The position numbers and the translations under genes were made by a program. Positions 1 to 12,100 of a stretch of 64,000 nt of DNA are shown here, piece after piece. The notes under the pieces are model-generated. The model worked only from the letters and a program-made list of their open reading frames with translations, had not been told where the DNA came from and made no database searches. Every line of letters begins with the position of its first letter. The first letter of the stretch is position 1. The stretch is from assembly GCA_009801085.1 (NCBI GenBank), contig VNWV01000006.1:434001-498000 (forward strand), written 5' to 3'. Origin of the DNA: Lasiodiplodia sp. COLG20 (Eukaryota; Ascomycota; Dothideomycetes; Botryosphaeriales; Botryosphaeriaceae).

Positions 1-356
1 TCTAACATCTCTATTTTCTCTACGAATTTTATTAATTTTATTTTTATTACTGTTGCGAATGCAGCGGTGTGGAGATAATTTTAACCAAGACGTTTACTTT
101 CTTCTACCTACCGTAGCCACGTGCTGAACTAGCCCTATCCGAGAATGCTTGGCGCCCCTCACTCTCCAGCCCGCTTTGGCCTGCAGCGGGCCGCTACAGG
201 GTAGTTCACCCTGCAGCAGCCTATACCAGGTAGCAACACGCATATGTAGACTGTTTTTCTCAACAATTATTACCATTATAGTTATTTATTTATTAAAACG
301 ATAATGCTACACTGGTTAAAATTGTAATAGATATAGCTACTAATTTATACATCTGA
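1..356. other. No gene seen; AT-rich left edge
   Basis: AT-rich at the very start and again near 260-350, with a more GC-balanced block between. I see no supported coding exon, tRNA or repeat. The stretch lies 3' of the ferric reductase gene and may hold its 3' UTR. Confidence 0.5.
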
Positions 357-2123
357 CTAAGGGAGAAATCTTGGCCGTGCAACGGCAAGACGACTATCAT
401 ATGACTCATCAGGCCGAAACGCAGGAGTAGAAAGGTATATATTGTATGGTAGACCGCGCAGGGCTCTTCGAACGCCATTTTCGAAACTTGGGGGTCCGCA
501 TACTGTCTCGTAAGTCAGATTTAACAAAAGGATAATATTGACCAAACTCACCACTTATTGCCATGTTTCCGGCATCGGCTTGCCATTCCTTTTGCAAGAC
601 TGAGGAGATTTCGAAAGGTGCATTGGTGACGTAGGAATTTTGGCGTTCTTTCTTAACTTCCATCTCAATCCCAGTAGCCTCGGTTGCAGAGGAGCCGTGA
701 GACTGCGGCACGTACTTTATGATGTTGAGAACGTGGCGGTGGTCCATATCCAAGAGCTCATTTAAGAAATCTTCCACCCATAGGACGTCGCTACGCGAGT
801 AGAGAAACCATATCAAGGTGATTCTTCGAACGCGGGCTGTACTTTGGTTGTGCGCTTCGAGAAGTTGTCGGACTTGAAGCAACTGTGCAGTGATGCCAAT
901 ACCACAGGCTAAGAACAGCACCTTATCGAACGTGTAAAGGCTGGCTTGCCTACCGTAAGGGCCGTCTATCATAATTCTAACCATATCTTTTCTAGAATCG
1001 AGAAGACTTTGGCTAAAGCCATCGGCTCCTTCTAAAATCATCGTGATATACTGCTTCTGTGCTTCTTTGGTTGACCAAGATACCGTGTATGGGTGGGCCT
1101 GGAGAAACCCTAGTTTTCTTCGACTGATTTCCGGGATGGTTATGTAAACATACTGTCCGGGGAGAATTTTCCATGGCCTAACCAGTTGGATGTCAAGCCT
1201 TGCCGCTACTACACCTAGGCCACGTTGAAGAGGAACGACTGTGCTGCAGTTTGCTGCGTGTAGTCCGCGGTTTCGATATATCAACAAAGCCAACCAAATA
1301 AGTTTCTGAAATAGCCATAGTGAAGAAGCCATGGTCAGGCAAATAAGTGGTATACCTCTATGAGAAGTATGGATCCAGAGAAGAGCAAGAAATGCCGGGC
1401 CTGAACAGGTATGTGAAAGGAGAAACATCTCGTAAAACCGTCGACGGATATACAGGATAGATATTACGGCGATAGAGAGGGATATAGAAAGAAGCTTTGA
1501 GGTTGTTAGAAAGGTTTCCAAGGTATGGAACTTCAACTTACTGTTATGTTGATTGTCGACATGTTCGAGGCGTCCTTGGAGTAATGTGTGATAGCGTGTC
1601 CTAATGCGTAGATGAGACACATTCGACCGATCCATCTGTGCGCAAGAAGGTAACGATCAAGACTCATACCGATGGCTCGATCAACCATGTAACTCGTGCG
1701 CCCTCCGATGTATAAGGGGACTAGGTTGATAAAGCAAAGCATTCCCAGTCTTTTACTAACATCAGTTATGGTAGACACACCAAGAAAAGAAGCGAACGCG
1801 TTTGCCACTATGTATATAGTGAGTACCAGGGCCGCAAAGATGCTTATATCACTGCTTCCTGATGGTCGTTTAAACAGGAGAGTGTTCAAGACCCATTTTC
1901 GTACTAGGGGCTCGAGGTAAAGGTTTATGCATGTAGCCAACATTCGGTAGAATCGACGAACCACAAGCATTCCCAGCAAGGCACCAAAAAATATCGAATA
2001 TGCATACAAGACCTGCATTTTGCTTTTACCACAGAGATAGTTGGTAGGGAAGCCTACCTTTATAAGAAATAAATGCCCTGACAGGTTGGTGTTGATTTTC
2101 GCGATCTGAAAATCGAAAACCAT
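357..2123 (-). CDS. Ferric reductase / NADPH oxidase-type transmembrane protein (FRE family)
   Basis: Predicted 556-residue membrane oxidoreductase that passes electrons from NADPH through FAD and two hemes across a membrane, classically to reduce Fe(III). Exons 2123-1542, 1494-552 and 502-357; both introns have GTAAGT/GTGAGT donors and the total is a multiple of three. Two heme-ligand pairs are visible, His162/His176 and His222/His236, each H-x13-H, within hydrophobic helices. They are followed by an FAD-binding HPYTVSW motif, a GPYG nucleotide loop, and a C-terminal CGPPSF motif that becomes readable only after the last intron is removed. The length is at the short end for the family and no signal peptide is obvious. 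FRE genes are one of the standard cargo families of fungal Starship elements, which fits the DUF3723 and patatin genes nearby. Substrate is inferred only from the family. Confidence 0.88.
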
Positions 2124-2324
2124 AATATGAAATAGCCGCGGGGCGGTGACTTTTATTATTATTACTATTATTATTCTTTACACTATGAACTTTCTTTTTA
2201 ATAGCAGTTTATTGTTATTATTAAACTTAATTGTTTTAAACAAGAATGTTCTATATCAAGGCTTCGGGCCCCTACACACGACTCCCACTTCACATTAGCA
2301 ACCTTTTACTCCGATCAAAGAAAC

Positions 2325-2932
2325 ATGCAAGAGAACTCGGCAAACCAATCAGGACCTAAAGTCAACAAAGGTATACAGCCACAGGAAAGCAGAGTTATTC
2401 AATACGCCCGTGGTCTAGAATTTCAAATACTACAGTACCGAAACGAAGTCCAAAATTTACAGGCTCAACTAGCCTCGGCTCTGCAAGAGCTACAGAAGCT
2501 AAAAAAAACCACTCGCGAAACCTCAAGCAGTCTATCCACCATGCAGCGCGAGTGCGATCGAGCGAGTGGAAAGGCCAGAGCTTATGAGGAAATCATCCAA
2601 GCGATTTTCCGCGACCAATCCAACTCACCTATCGACTGTCCTCGCAGTTGGCAGAATCTGGTCCAAGAAAATGAACAGAATAAACTCAGAATTCGGGAAC
2701 TGGAGCACTCAATCTTTGTGGGAAAGGGCAACCAGTGGTACGCAGGGGGAGGACTCAGAATAACGCCTGGAGAGGAAAAGCAGACGATAGAGCAGGACTC
2801 AGGTATGAGAAAAGGTCTAAATTGAAGTATTAAACTAATGCCATAGATCATAGGCAGTGTGGAATCCTCGAGCCAATACAGCCCGTTAAGAAACAGTCCC
2901 AGTGGGTAGATACAATCGAACTCAGACCCTAG
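2325..2932 (+). CDS. Small coiled-coil protein, function unknown
   Basis: Predicted 187 residues, exons 2325-2802 and 2847-2932. The 44-nt intron (GTATGA donor, CTAAT branch, CCATAG acceptor) extends the frame to a stop at 2930. The middle, about residues 25-85, is a heptad-rich coiled coil (LEFQILQYRNEVQNLQAQL), with another helical stretch near residue 120. There is no signal peptide or membrane segment. It shares general character, but no clear sequence identity, with the coiled-coil gene at 22953. Its last 11 bases overlap the end of the convergent gene on the other strand. I do not recognise a family; the reading frame is convincing, the function unknown. Confidence 0.6.
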
Positions 2933-3446
2933 AGCCCCCCCGGTTCGGGATCAATTCAGACGGAAAAGGCACTCGGTTCTGACTTTCCGTGTTGGTTTCA
3001 TTCACAATACCAAGACCATGATCCGTAGGTTCTGTCATACTCGATTGACGGCCATCTGGACTGGAATTATGGGTTTGGTACAGAGCTGGATCAATGGGCT
3101 CAAATCCTCGGGACGGCCTCATATTGAAATCGAGTCGTAGAGGCATGTTCATCTAGTTGCGTCAGTCATGGATAATCCTATCAAGAAACGGCAAGTATCA
3201 TACTGAAGCTGTGCCTGAGATAAAGTTGTTTGCAGGCAGGGTGGCTTTCCCCTGGTGCATCATCCTCTTAAACTTTTGCATCATGGCGATGCCAGTCGTT
3301 CTCATCCTCTCGGGTGGCACGTGTTTATTGAACTCGACTTTGAGGGCCTCCCAGGTTGGTTCATGGTGAAGATTCGTCTCATTGATGTTGAATGCTCGTG
3401 CCATTGCTCGAAGGAGCTCTTCCTCGTCAGAGTTGTAGTGAACCAT
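2922..3446 (-). CDS. Small hypothetical protein, possibly Myb/SANT-like
   Basis: Predicted 157 residues in two exons, 3446-3204 and 3152-2922, joined by a 51-nt intron with GTATGA donor, CTGAC branch and CTAG acceptor, phase 0. The N-terminal 70 residues (SDEEELLRAMARAFNI ... WEALKVEFN ... MMQKFKRMM) have the acidic start, spaced Trp and basic third helix seen in fungal Myb/SANT-like modules; this is a resemblance, not a firm assignment. The second exon is polar and probably disordered. The start is the first ATG that keeps this helical segment intact. It converges on the coiled-coil gene at 2325. Confidence 0.5.
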
Positions 3447-4113
3447 GAGGGCGAAAACGTCTCAGGAACGAGTGGTGGATGATGTAAACAGAAACGATAT
3501 TGCGGAGGGTTGGCGGTTTCGTTGAATGCAGCTTGGCTATTCTGTGGCAACACAGCGCTTACTTATAAATTTATTCCAAAGACCATTCGCACAGCCGGTC
3601 AGGTAATGGAATAATCACCAAGACGTCCCCCACTTGCCAATACTCGAGGGAATCAACAGTACGGCGTCGCCGGCGGCACAGCAAGTGGCGATGAAGAGCT
3701 AGATTTGCAATGATCATGTTTTCGGGCCTTCTCTCTTCACCCCCTATTATCACGCCCTTTTTGCTGGCGAAAGCATCCGAGGAATACTACCTGTACTGAG
3801 TTCTGTGATATGCGTCGGTGGTTCATGTGCATATTGGCTGTTGCTTTGGTTGTTCCATTTGCTCGATGCACACTGCAATGGGGACACCGTGCTTGTGCGA
3901 TCTACAAGCGCCGTGGCTGCGTTAGCGCGCGATTACCTTGGTGTGAAGGCTGTGTCCGGGTTCTCAGCGGCTGGGTAACTGCCTGGAATCGCTGCCCCAC
4001 CGTCGCACGAGCCGCTCGCCCACCGTTGCCTACGAAAAGTGGAGCTCTGCAGTCGGAAAGTATGGAGCGCACATCCGCAAAAGCTTGGACCACGTTTAAG
4101 CGCCTTGGCCGGA
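3447..4113. other. Intergenic, no supported gene
   Basis: Lies between the starts of two divergent genes, so it probably contains both promoters. Open frames exist on both strands but none shows a domain, sensible composition or splice support. Confidence 0.5.
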
Positions 4114-5239
4114 ATGGATAAGAAGCCGGATCATGGCAACCATTTCCCATTTCCCAGATCAGTGATGGCTTCCTCTTGGATCAAGCAACGGCGAATGTTC
4201 GAACGCCGCAGGAATGGCCTGTTCAAGAAAGCCTTTGAGATTCAAAGAAGGTGTCAAGCCAGAGTATACATTGTAATGGAATACCAGGGAAGCTACTACG
4301 TCTATCGCAACTCAAAGAAGACGAGCTGGCCACCGCCTGCGGAAGCTCCCGTATGACTCGTTTCAAGTGCGGAAAAAATTCCCGCTAACCCCTACTTAGG
4401 AAATGCGAGACGCCGCCGTTACCCTACCGACTGATTTCCAAACGGTTCGCGAAGCCGACGCCAGTGGTCCCGTTTCCTCCGACACTGAGACGATGATGGT
4501 GTGCCCACAGATTGGCGAAGATCCTCTGATCTCGGGGCCTTGGCCAAAAAACACGCGACAAGGCGGTGAAGATAGCAATGCTTTAGGGCAGAGTGGGGAG
4601 GTTAAAGGTCCCATCCCGTGTTCCGAGTGGGCTCAGAAGCTGTGTACCCCAGCTGTGCCACAAAATCAGGCCCCCTGTCAAACGTCGATCATTGATAGCG
4701 AAGACAAGAGAGGCACTGAGGCTCAGCAACAGCAAACGTGCTCTGGCCCGATACTGGTTCAGGAAAATGGCCTGACGCAGCAATTCTACAGACCTCATAA
4801 CAACATGGACACAAGGACCGGCCTGGCGGACGGACAGGGGAAAACAGCCGTGCCACACCAAGAAATGTCATGCCATTCTTTACATGGGGGAGGGCATACC
4901 AGTCACTCTGGATGCGTTCCAGCCTTTGAAAGAAGGGTTAGCGACGATGGTGTCCGAAAGCCAACCACGTTCGATGCACGCACACAGTCTCCCGGACATA
5001 ACAGAGACAAGGCCAGGAACCCTCATCAAACGATTACTGAGCATGCGTCTCCGCCAGAGTTCTATCATCACGACCAAACCACGCATAGACCAGACGGACA
5101 CGCGCAGAACCAGGTACGCAGGATTAGTCCTCTGCCAGCCCGACATTTCAACGTAAATCCCCCCAGGCCTCTTCCTCGAGCTCCTTTTTCTCGGCACAGT
5201 CCGTTCTCATGGGCGGGAGATGAACGTGCGAGGCACTAG
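4114..5239 (+). CDS. Protein with a degenerate MADS-box-like domain
   Basis: Predicted 358 residues, exons 4114-4350 and 4400-5239, with a 49-nt intron (GTATGA, GCTAAC, CTTAG) in phase 0. Residues about 19-68 align with the MADS box: WIKQRRMFERRRNGLFKKAF matches the consensus helix around RxVTFxKRRNGLxKKAxEL, followed by a C-x-A-x-V-x-x-x-x-x-x-x-G-x-Y strand region. The usual RGR-x-K-I arm before it is poorly conserved. MADS proteins bind CArG-type DNA as dimers. The rest (residues 80-358) is polar, rich in Pro, His and Gln and probably disordered. ATG 4114 is chosen because it precedes the MADS segment by a normal distance; an upstream in-frame ATG at 4039 is possible. A nuclear regulatory role is inferred. 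Fungi usually have only an SRF-type and a MEF2-type MADS protein, and this is neither. Confidence 0.68.
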
Positions 5240-5492
5240 TCATAGGTTAGACACAGTATGCAGCCAATACGACGCAGACAAACAGCGCTCCGAATACCTA
5301 GACTTGAGCGGTGCTGATTTTCTACGCAGCGTCATGTTTTTCCTATATATAATCGAACATGAGAACTCAACAGCTGAAAATGCGTAGATGCCAATGATCA
5401 AATAGCAAGTGATTATGTATTCAGAGTATTTAGATTGATCAATCCACATACACATCAGTCGGTTGAACGCCTCACCGGAAAGCTCTGTTCAC

Positions 5493-8400
5493 CTATCCGC
5501 TACCTAATCTCTTCCTTACCCTTTGTTTCTTTCCATCCTCCGAGATACTAGACAACTGGTAATTTTTCCACTCAGACATACTTTCCATTTTTCCGCAATA
5601 TACATCCTTGTTCTTAGAGAATGCATTTTTTATTTCATCTGTTTTAGAGGATACTTTCCGTGGTATATGATTTTCAAGCACATAGATTTCCCAGCATTCA
5701 TTCGTATCGCTCTCGATGCTGGAGAGAATGCGGTTTATTTCTGTTACTCTTTCCGAAAGCTCATCCTGTCTGATTGGAATGTGAATTGGTTGTTTCTTAT
5801 GTCCCACTACTACGGTGAAACAGTACTTATGTGGGTGAGGACTAGCATATGCTCTCTTTGATAAGATATACAGTCTTTGGTACGATTGGTCTGTGTATCC
5901 AGATGCCTCGGCGATTTGCTCTTGATGTTCGGAATCCTTTTTCTTAAGCTCATCCTTCAGTTTTTTAATAGTTTTCTTGCTTTCTTGAAGTTCGCTTTGC
6001 GAGAAGAGCATCACTTGTCTTTCGAGACTCTTTTGAGTGTCGTGGAGCTGGCCGTCTTTTTCTTTAAGCAAAGCGGTTGCGATTTCCAATTTTTCAGCAA
6101 GCTCAGTGATCTCCCGTGCCTTATTATTAATTGCTCTGTCTTTTTCTGATATCTCATTTGCGAGTCTCTCTTCTTTCTTTAAACACTCTGCTCGTAGATT
6201 TTCTTCTGTTTTTCTTTGTAGCTCACCGGCTTCTGAAGCTTTGTCTTTGTACTGAAGTATTTTTTCTTCGAGTTCCTTGATTTCTTGGTCTTTTCGTCTG
6301 AAGCTCTCGAGTTGGTCCTTGAGGCTTTGCAACTCAGCTACTTTCTCATTGTAGTGTCTCTGCACGTCTTCAATAGACTTCTGACACAGGGAATGATCGG
6401 ACTCTAAGCGCAGAAGTTTTCTTTCAAGATCCCGAATAGTCTCAAGATATGTTTCGATTTCTTCTTTGTTTCTGGTGTCCTCTGCTGTTCTGTCTTGTTC
6501 CATTGCTTGGGAATGCTGGATCTGTTGGCGGAGATCTTCGCACTCGTTCTGTTTGTCCAACAGCTGCTTTGAAATAGTCGCAAGTTGTATTTCGATTTCT
6601 TTCCTGTTTTTGATGTCCTCTGCTGTTCTGTCTTGTTCTGTTTCTTGAGAATGCTGAATCTGTTGGCGGAGGTTTTCGCACTCGTTCTGTTTGTCCAACA
6701 GTTGCCCTGAAATATTCGCAAGTTGTATTTCGGTTTCTTCCCTGTTTCTGATTTCCGTTGCTAATCTGTCTTGTTCCATTGCTTGGGAATGCTGGATCTG
6801 TTGGTGGAGGTTTTCGCACTCGTTCTGTTTGTCCAACAGCTGCTCTTGAATGCGGCCTTTCTGTTGATTTAGTGCACTTTCGTTTTGTTGTAAATTTCGT
6901 ATTTGACTCTCCAGACCCGAAATCTTCTCATCGGCCTGCTGCGACATTGCTTGAGCATCCCTGGCTACCTGGCAGTTCCCCAAGCAGTGTTCTTCCATCG
7001 CAAGTGTTGTTGAATCAGTGCGTGAGGCCTCTTGCAATTCCCCATCATCAATCATTACATCCCGGTCCTGAGGAACGTCAGTTTGCGCCCAAGAGTCTAA
7101 TAAGATACTTACCAGAACGTATTTGTTACCAAAGAAACTCTTGAAAAAATCTTGTTTTACATAAAATGAACTAATGTCGGTGCCTCTGGAGGGCTCGCTT
7201 CGGTATATAATAGGCAGATAGAGAAATGAGCGATCGCTTTCGTGGTCGTCATCAAACGGTCGACCACATCTCCTCTCCACCGGAAGATGGTTGTCCTGAG
7301 TCGTAGTAGGTGTTCCGCTGTCCGGAGTGTCGCGTCCAACGCGTTGAAGGACTCCCACTATCTCTGAGACCAATCCGGTGTCAGCCGCCTGACCAGGGTG
7401 AGCGCTCTGTATGATCTGCTGTGCTAATTCCTCATACGGATTCTTTTGCTGAAGTTGCAATGCTTGAGGTGTACGGAACCCTAGCTTGACAGCCAAATTG
7501 CCCAGATGATGCCACAGTGCGGGATTAGCGCGACTTGATGGCTTTTCCTTTCCAATCTCTTTTCTTGGCTGGAAAGAAGTCATATGCGGGAAATTTCGCA
7601 TGCAAAATGCCCACAATTGCACATAGGACGTCCAAATGTCTTGATCCTCGGTGGATTTTGTGTGGAGTCGAACTCGCCCTTCACTCAATTCCACGAGTTG
7701 ACCATCGGGACTAAAGTATGCTGCCCGTAAGCTCCGATACAAACTACGCTTTTCGTTAGGAGCGATCAGCTTCCGGAGTATAAGAGAGCAAGGCTCAATA
7801 TATTTGAGGTTTTCGAAAAAGGTTCGTAGTGTCGGAATCAGACCGTTGATCGAGAAAATGTGTTCCTTTATTCGGCTCTTCAGTGCTTGGTCCGATACTT
7901 GCGAGAAAATAATATCTGATTCAATGTAATGATCGATGACTCTGCGGTCCCTCTCGGATGCTCCTGGAGCCAGTAGTTCGAGCTTTTCGACAGTTTCGCG
8001 GTCTACAGCTTCAGGTGAGATCCGGTGTTGACCGCACTGGAGCAAAGAGTTCCACACAGCCGACACGTGACGAAGGTAACGCAATAGCTCCTGGCAAGAA
8101 GTTAGCATCCTTGCCGAGTTCTGTAAAAGTAACTTACTTCGTCGCAACGTGAAGTGAGCAATCTATGTAATGTTCCAAGTTTTACCTGGTTCCATAGCCC
8201 ATGCATGTCAAGGAGATCATCTAAAACGCTTATAAACGACGCCTTCCGCAGTAGCTGCTTGAGATCTTTCTGTTTCGTCGGTGACAAGCGAGCCCACCAC
8301 TTACTCTCCAGGGATTCGCTGCCGGATCTGCGATAAAGTAGAATTTTCCGCAGAATTTCCCCATCAGAGTAAGGCTGCTCATTGATGCTACCCTCGATCA

Positions 8401-9100
8401 TCTTAATGCTAATATTATCCGGGAGACCTGCTTCGTATGAGAGAAGGTATACTGGATATCAGAGAACTACCCACACACCTGAATAGAGTCTGACCGTCCA
8501 CCACTGATCATTCTGGTCCAGTACCGATTGCGCTGCAACAATCCGATGGAGCCCATGGAGACACTGCACTTTCCGTAATGGCAGCAGAACCTGGCCTAGA
8601 TCTCCATTTTCAAGAGAGGTACTCGTAAGCTGAGCCGATCTGAGGGTTTGCTCAAGAACCACCTCGTCGACAAGAGCGTCGATAAAATTTGATTCCTCAT
8701 TCCGACGACAGCCCTCCCGACGGAAAACATCCGTTAGTCGCACAACAACCTTCTCGGATAGCGGTCGATGTTTCTGCTTCAGCAAGCCATGGTCGAAATC
8801 CAGTGCCGATATTTGCACTCGTGTAACGCCCTTGAAGTAGCGAGCCAGATCAAAATCACGTGAATCATCCGTGTTGCTGTTCATGCTGGGAATATGAATG
8901 TAGACTCGCATGCGAGGCAGCGTGGTCGATGCTAATGACGAGGATTCACTCGAGGCGTTGCCGATGGTTTGGTCGAGAATAACCGATGCACATTTACTGA
9001 ATATCTGAATCCGGAGTTTGAAGTTGCATTGCGAAGCGAGTTCCGGTTTTCGCAAATCGGAAAAGAGGCACGAATCGGCCCGACATACGGAGTTGCCCAT
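5493..9100 (-). CDS. DUF3723 family protein with long coiled coil
   Basis: Predicted 1154 residues; exons 9100-8479, 8427-8138, 8090-7113 and 7067-5493. Introns 1 and 2 are well formed (GTGTGT...CAG; GTAAGT with TGCTAAC). Intron 3 (7112-7068) is exactly 45 nt with GTAAGT, CTGAC and CAG, so it is frame-neutral if retained. The N-terminal half carries the DUF3723 pattern: RVQISALDFDHGLL, a VFRREGCRR helix, LHGLHRIVAAQ, WWTVRLY, then YSDGEI and GTLHRLLTSRCDE. The LHG-x-HRI loop recalls the phosphate-binding G-x-x-R of ParB/sulfiredoxin folds (my inference). After an acidic linker comes a coiled coil with three 46-residue repeats, then a compact C-terminal region. DUF3723 is a known cargo family of Starships with no established function. 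It lies head-to-head with the patatin gene, start codons 64 bp apart; start codon 9157 is an alternative. Confidence 0.85.
6470..6890 (-). repeat. Three tandem 138-bp repeats inside the DUF3723 coiled coil
   Basis: The block containing GTTCTGTTTGTCCAACAG recurs at 6546, 6684 and 6822, a constant 138-bp period (46 codons). Each unit encodes a LLDKQNECE-x-L-x-QQIQHSQ coiled-coil segment with a few substitutions. The frame-preserving period means copy number can change without breaking the protein. Confidence 0.9.
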
Positions 9101-9164
9101 AAGTAGCCAGCGGTACCTTCGCACTACGCATAACCCATCAGCGACAGAATACCCCATTGCGACA
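9101..9164. promoter_or_regulatory. Very short bidirectional promoter interval (DUF3723 / patatin)
   Basis: Only 64 bp separate the proposed ATG of the minus-strand DUF3723 gene from the ATG of the plus-strand patatin gene. This implies shared control, overlapping 5' leaders, or that one true start lies further inside. I see no clear TATA box. Confidence 0.4.
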
Positions 9165-12100
9165 ATGTCCTTCGATTGTCCCTGGCTCTCCGTTTCCGGC
9201 TCTGAGGGCTGCTGGAGCATTAAGGAGTACACACAAGCCTTTCCATCATTAGGTCTCACAGACTCTCAAACGCCAGATCTTGTCACCTTCATTGGCGGCC
9301 ACACTAAGTCAAAGTATTTGCGGCAGCTCATTGACGCATCTCCCGTCTGCCTAGTCAGCCCTCACCACCAGGTCCACCTCTGGAGTGATCCGAAACAACG
9401 CAAAGGCATAAACCCCAGAGTGTACATCGACTGTGGGCTGCAGCTTGAGAGGCCCCAGTCCAGCCAGTGTTGCTCTACGCGCGCCCCACATCGACAGAAA
9501 ACTATATCTTGGTTCAGTGATCACCACGCCAAGTCCGCGATAGCTCACACGGTATGCAACAAGATCCTGATTCCACTAGCCTCGGTCGTGTGCTACTTTG
9601 CGTCCGATCTCGGCGGGCTCCAAGGGACTGCAAGCTTGCTAGCAGAGCACATTCTTGCAGGCAGAGCTTGTAGGGTCCCGCCAGCAGCTCTACCGGGAGC
9701 ACTTATTATCATAGAAACCTCGTCCCCGGTTTTCGATGCCGGAATTGCAGAAGTAAAACTCCTGCAGGACGTGCGTAAAGCGATCCGTAGGCTAAAGGTC
9801 AGTTCGTCTGGCGAGGAACAGTGGGCGGAGATCCTTGACCACTTTCGCGAAGTGCGCGTTTTAGCGGTGCAAAAGCTCGACAGTCCTGCTCGTCGCGCGC
9901 ATCTCCTGCGCAATCGTTTGAACTCGAGTTGCCACTCAGCCTCATTAGCCCGTAGGTCTTGTAGGATGCTTCTGTCTTTTAGGCACATAAAAGCCTTCTC
10001 CGAATTGCTCATCGACAATTTCTGCTCCGAGAAAGATACCGCCTTTGATTTCATCAAAGCCTCACGCCCTGTCGGATTTTCAACCAAGGATTTTACCACA
10101 CATCTGAAAGAGCTATTCGATCTGATGCCGTCCCAAGCCTGGCTATGGCATACAATATGCCCTTTAGTGGGGTCTGCGATGTTACTGGCCAGCTATCCTC
10201 CGGAGTCGCATTGTAAGACACTTCCAGCTTCATGTTCGACAGCTGCTAACTACTCGAAGATTTTGATCCGGAGATGTTGTTTTCACGCCTATACCGTGGC
10301 TCGTGCGATATCGCGATGATTGAGTACACGATTCACAGCGACGTGAGGGAAAAGTTCGTCGACGGTGTGAAACGCGAATTTGTCCAACTGTTCGATCGCC
10401 TGGTCAGTAGTGGAAGGAGAAACACGTCTCGACTTCTTCATACGGAGAAACTTGCATCAATCCGCCCTTCCTTGGGTACACTGAAGAGTCACAGGTCATG
10501 CATTTGCTGTCTCATGCGAATGCCGGAAAGAGTCCTTACTTGCGGCCATGCATTCTGCGATATCTGTGTCCAAACATTTGGGAGCCCGGGAATGACAGCC
10601 AAAAACACGTTTATTTTGGAGAGCTGTACAATCTGTGGAATGACAGACCGCGACGCTACATTTACCTTCATCCCACCAACAGCTGGTGTAAGAATACTGA
10701 CGTTGGACGGTGGAGGGGTTAGGGGGATAATCGAGCTCGTATTCCTCCAGAACCTGGAGAAGCAGCTACCCAGCTTGATGGTACCCTTGAGATCATATTT
10801 TGATTTCATTTGTGGTACATCTGCAGGTCAGTTTTTCGGCCTCCCCACTCTCTCTATATCCCTTCGTTGCATCCCTATTGAATGTTATTCTGCACATCAA
10901 GACGTCAAGAGTATCCCCTCTAAATCCTGATGGTGAGTAGGTGGCCTTATAGTCCTTGGACTTTTCCTCATGGAATGGTCAGTTGAGCATTGTCTCAACC
11001 AGTTTGAAGCCTTGGCAGCCAGGACATTCCAACGACCTCAAAGACGGCCGAGTTCTCTTATGCAACTACAAAAGATAATTCTATCATATGTAAGAGACTT
11101 TAAATATGAATCCACGACCATCGAAGATGCATTCCGCCAGCACACAAACGACCCGGTAAAAATGTTCAATCCCTTGAGGACAGAGACAAAAGTAGCAGTC
11201 ACCACGACAACAGCTCGCGAAGTACACCCTTGCATATTCTCAAACTACAATGGCAATAAAAGACCACCAGGAATTGGATATCAAATCGTTCGTGCACAAA
11301 AACATCAACATGATGTGACCATTGAAGAGGCGTATGTATATCCATGTTTGCTGTTCGACATGCACTAATTGCGCTTAGAGCATCATCCACTTCGGCTGCT
11401 CCTTGGTGGGTAATTCGCGGCCATAAACTACTATTGGCTAACGTTTTTCAGGTTCTTCAAGCCAAAAGTTATAAAAAATCTTGGAACATTCCAAGACGGA
11501 GGTCTGCAGCACAATAATCCGCTAGGAATAGCCCTCCGTGAGTGTCAGTTCATCTGGCCTGAAAGAGGAGACCCCGACGTCGCCTTGTCTGTTGGCAGCG
11601 GTACCAGTTTTGAGGAAGCTGCTTTCGGACCACGCTCGCCAGTGCGTGATAAAGCGTTGTCTCGCCTATATCGAGCACTCATGCGAAATTTTGACGGAGA
11701 GAAGGCTTGGAAAGACTTCATGAATGCAATCCCCGAGTATCAGAAACGTAGATATCACAGGTTCAATCTTGATCTGGAGGGCCCCGAACCTGGAATTGAC
11801 GATGTATCCTCAATGCAACAACTAAAGACCCAAACGGAAGCTCATTTAAAAGCAACACCAACGTTAAAGGCTATAAGAGACTCTCTTTTTGCTTCAATAT
11901 TCTATTTCGAGCTCGAAGATATTCCCAAGTATCAAGAAGGAACGCATGCATGCGTTGGAAATATTTTCTGCCGATTGAACCTTTCTAGAGATGGGAGGAA
12001 GGCACTCTACGAGGAACTCCACCAAGGTCGATGTTATTTTCTTCTAGATGGCCAGCCAATCCCCTGCGTCGACCGCATACCAAAAGGTTTCCCTCTTTAT

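Noticed and set aside
396..432. CTGATGAG on the minus strand recalling a hammerhead ribozyme core
   Set aside because: No matching GAAA segment and no stem II/III pairing; the bases are codons of the ferric reductase last exon.
3810..4121. Frame with an N-terminal hydrophobic stretch like a signal peptide
   Set aside because: Composition (Arg, Cys, Trp-rich) is typical of non-coding GC-balanced DNA, and it runs into the MADS-like gene in another frame.
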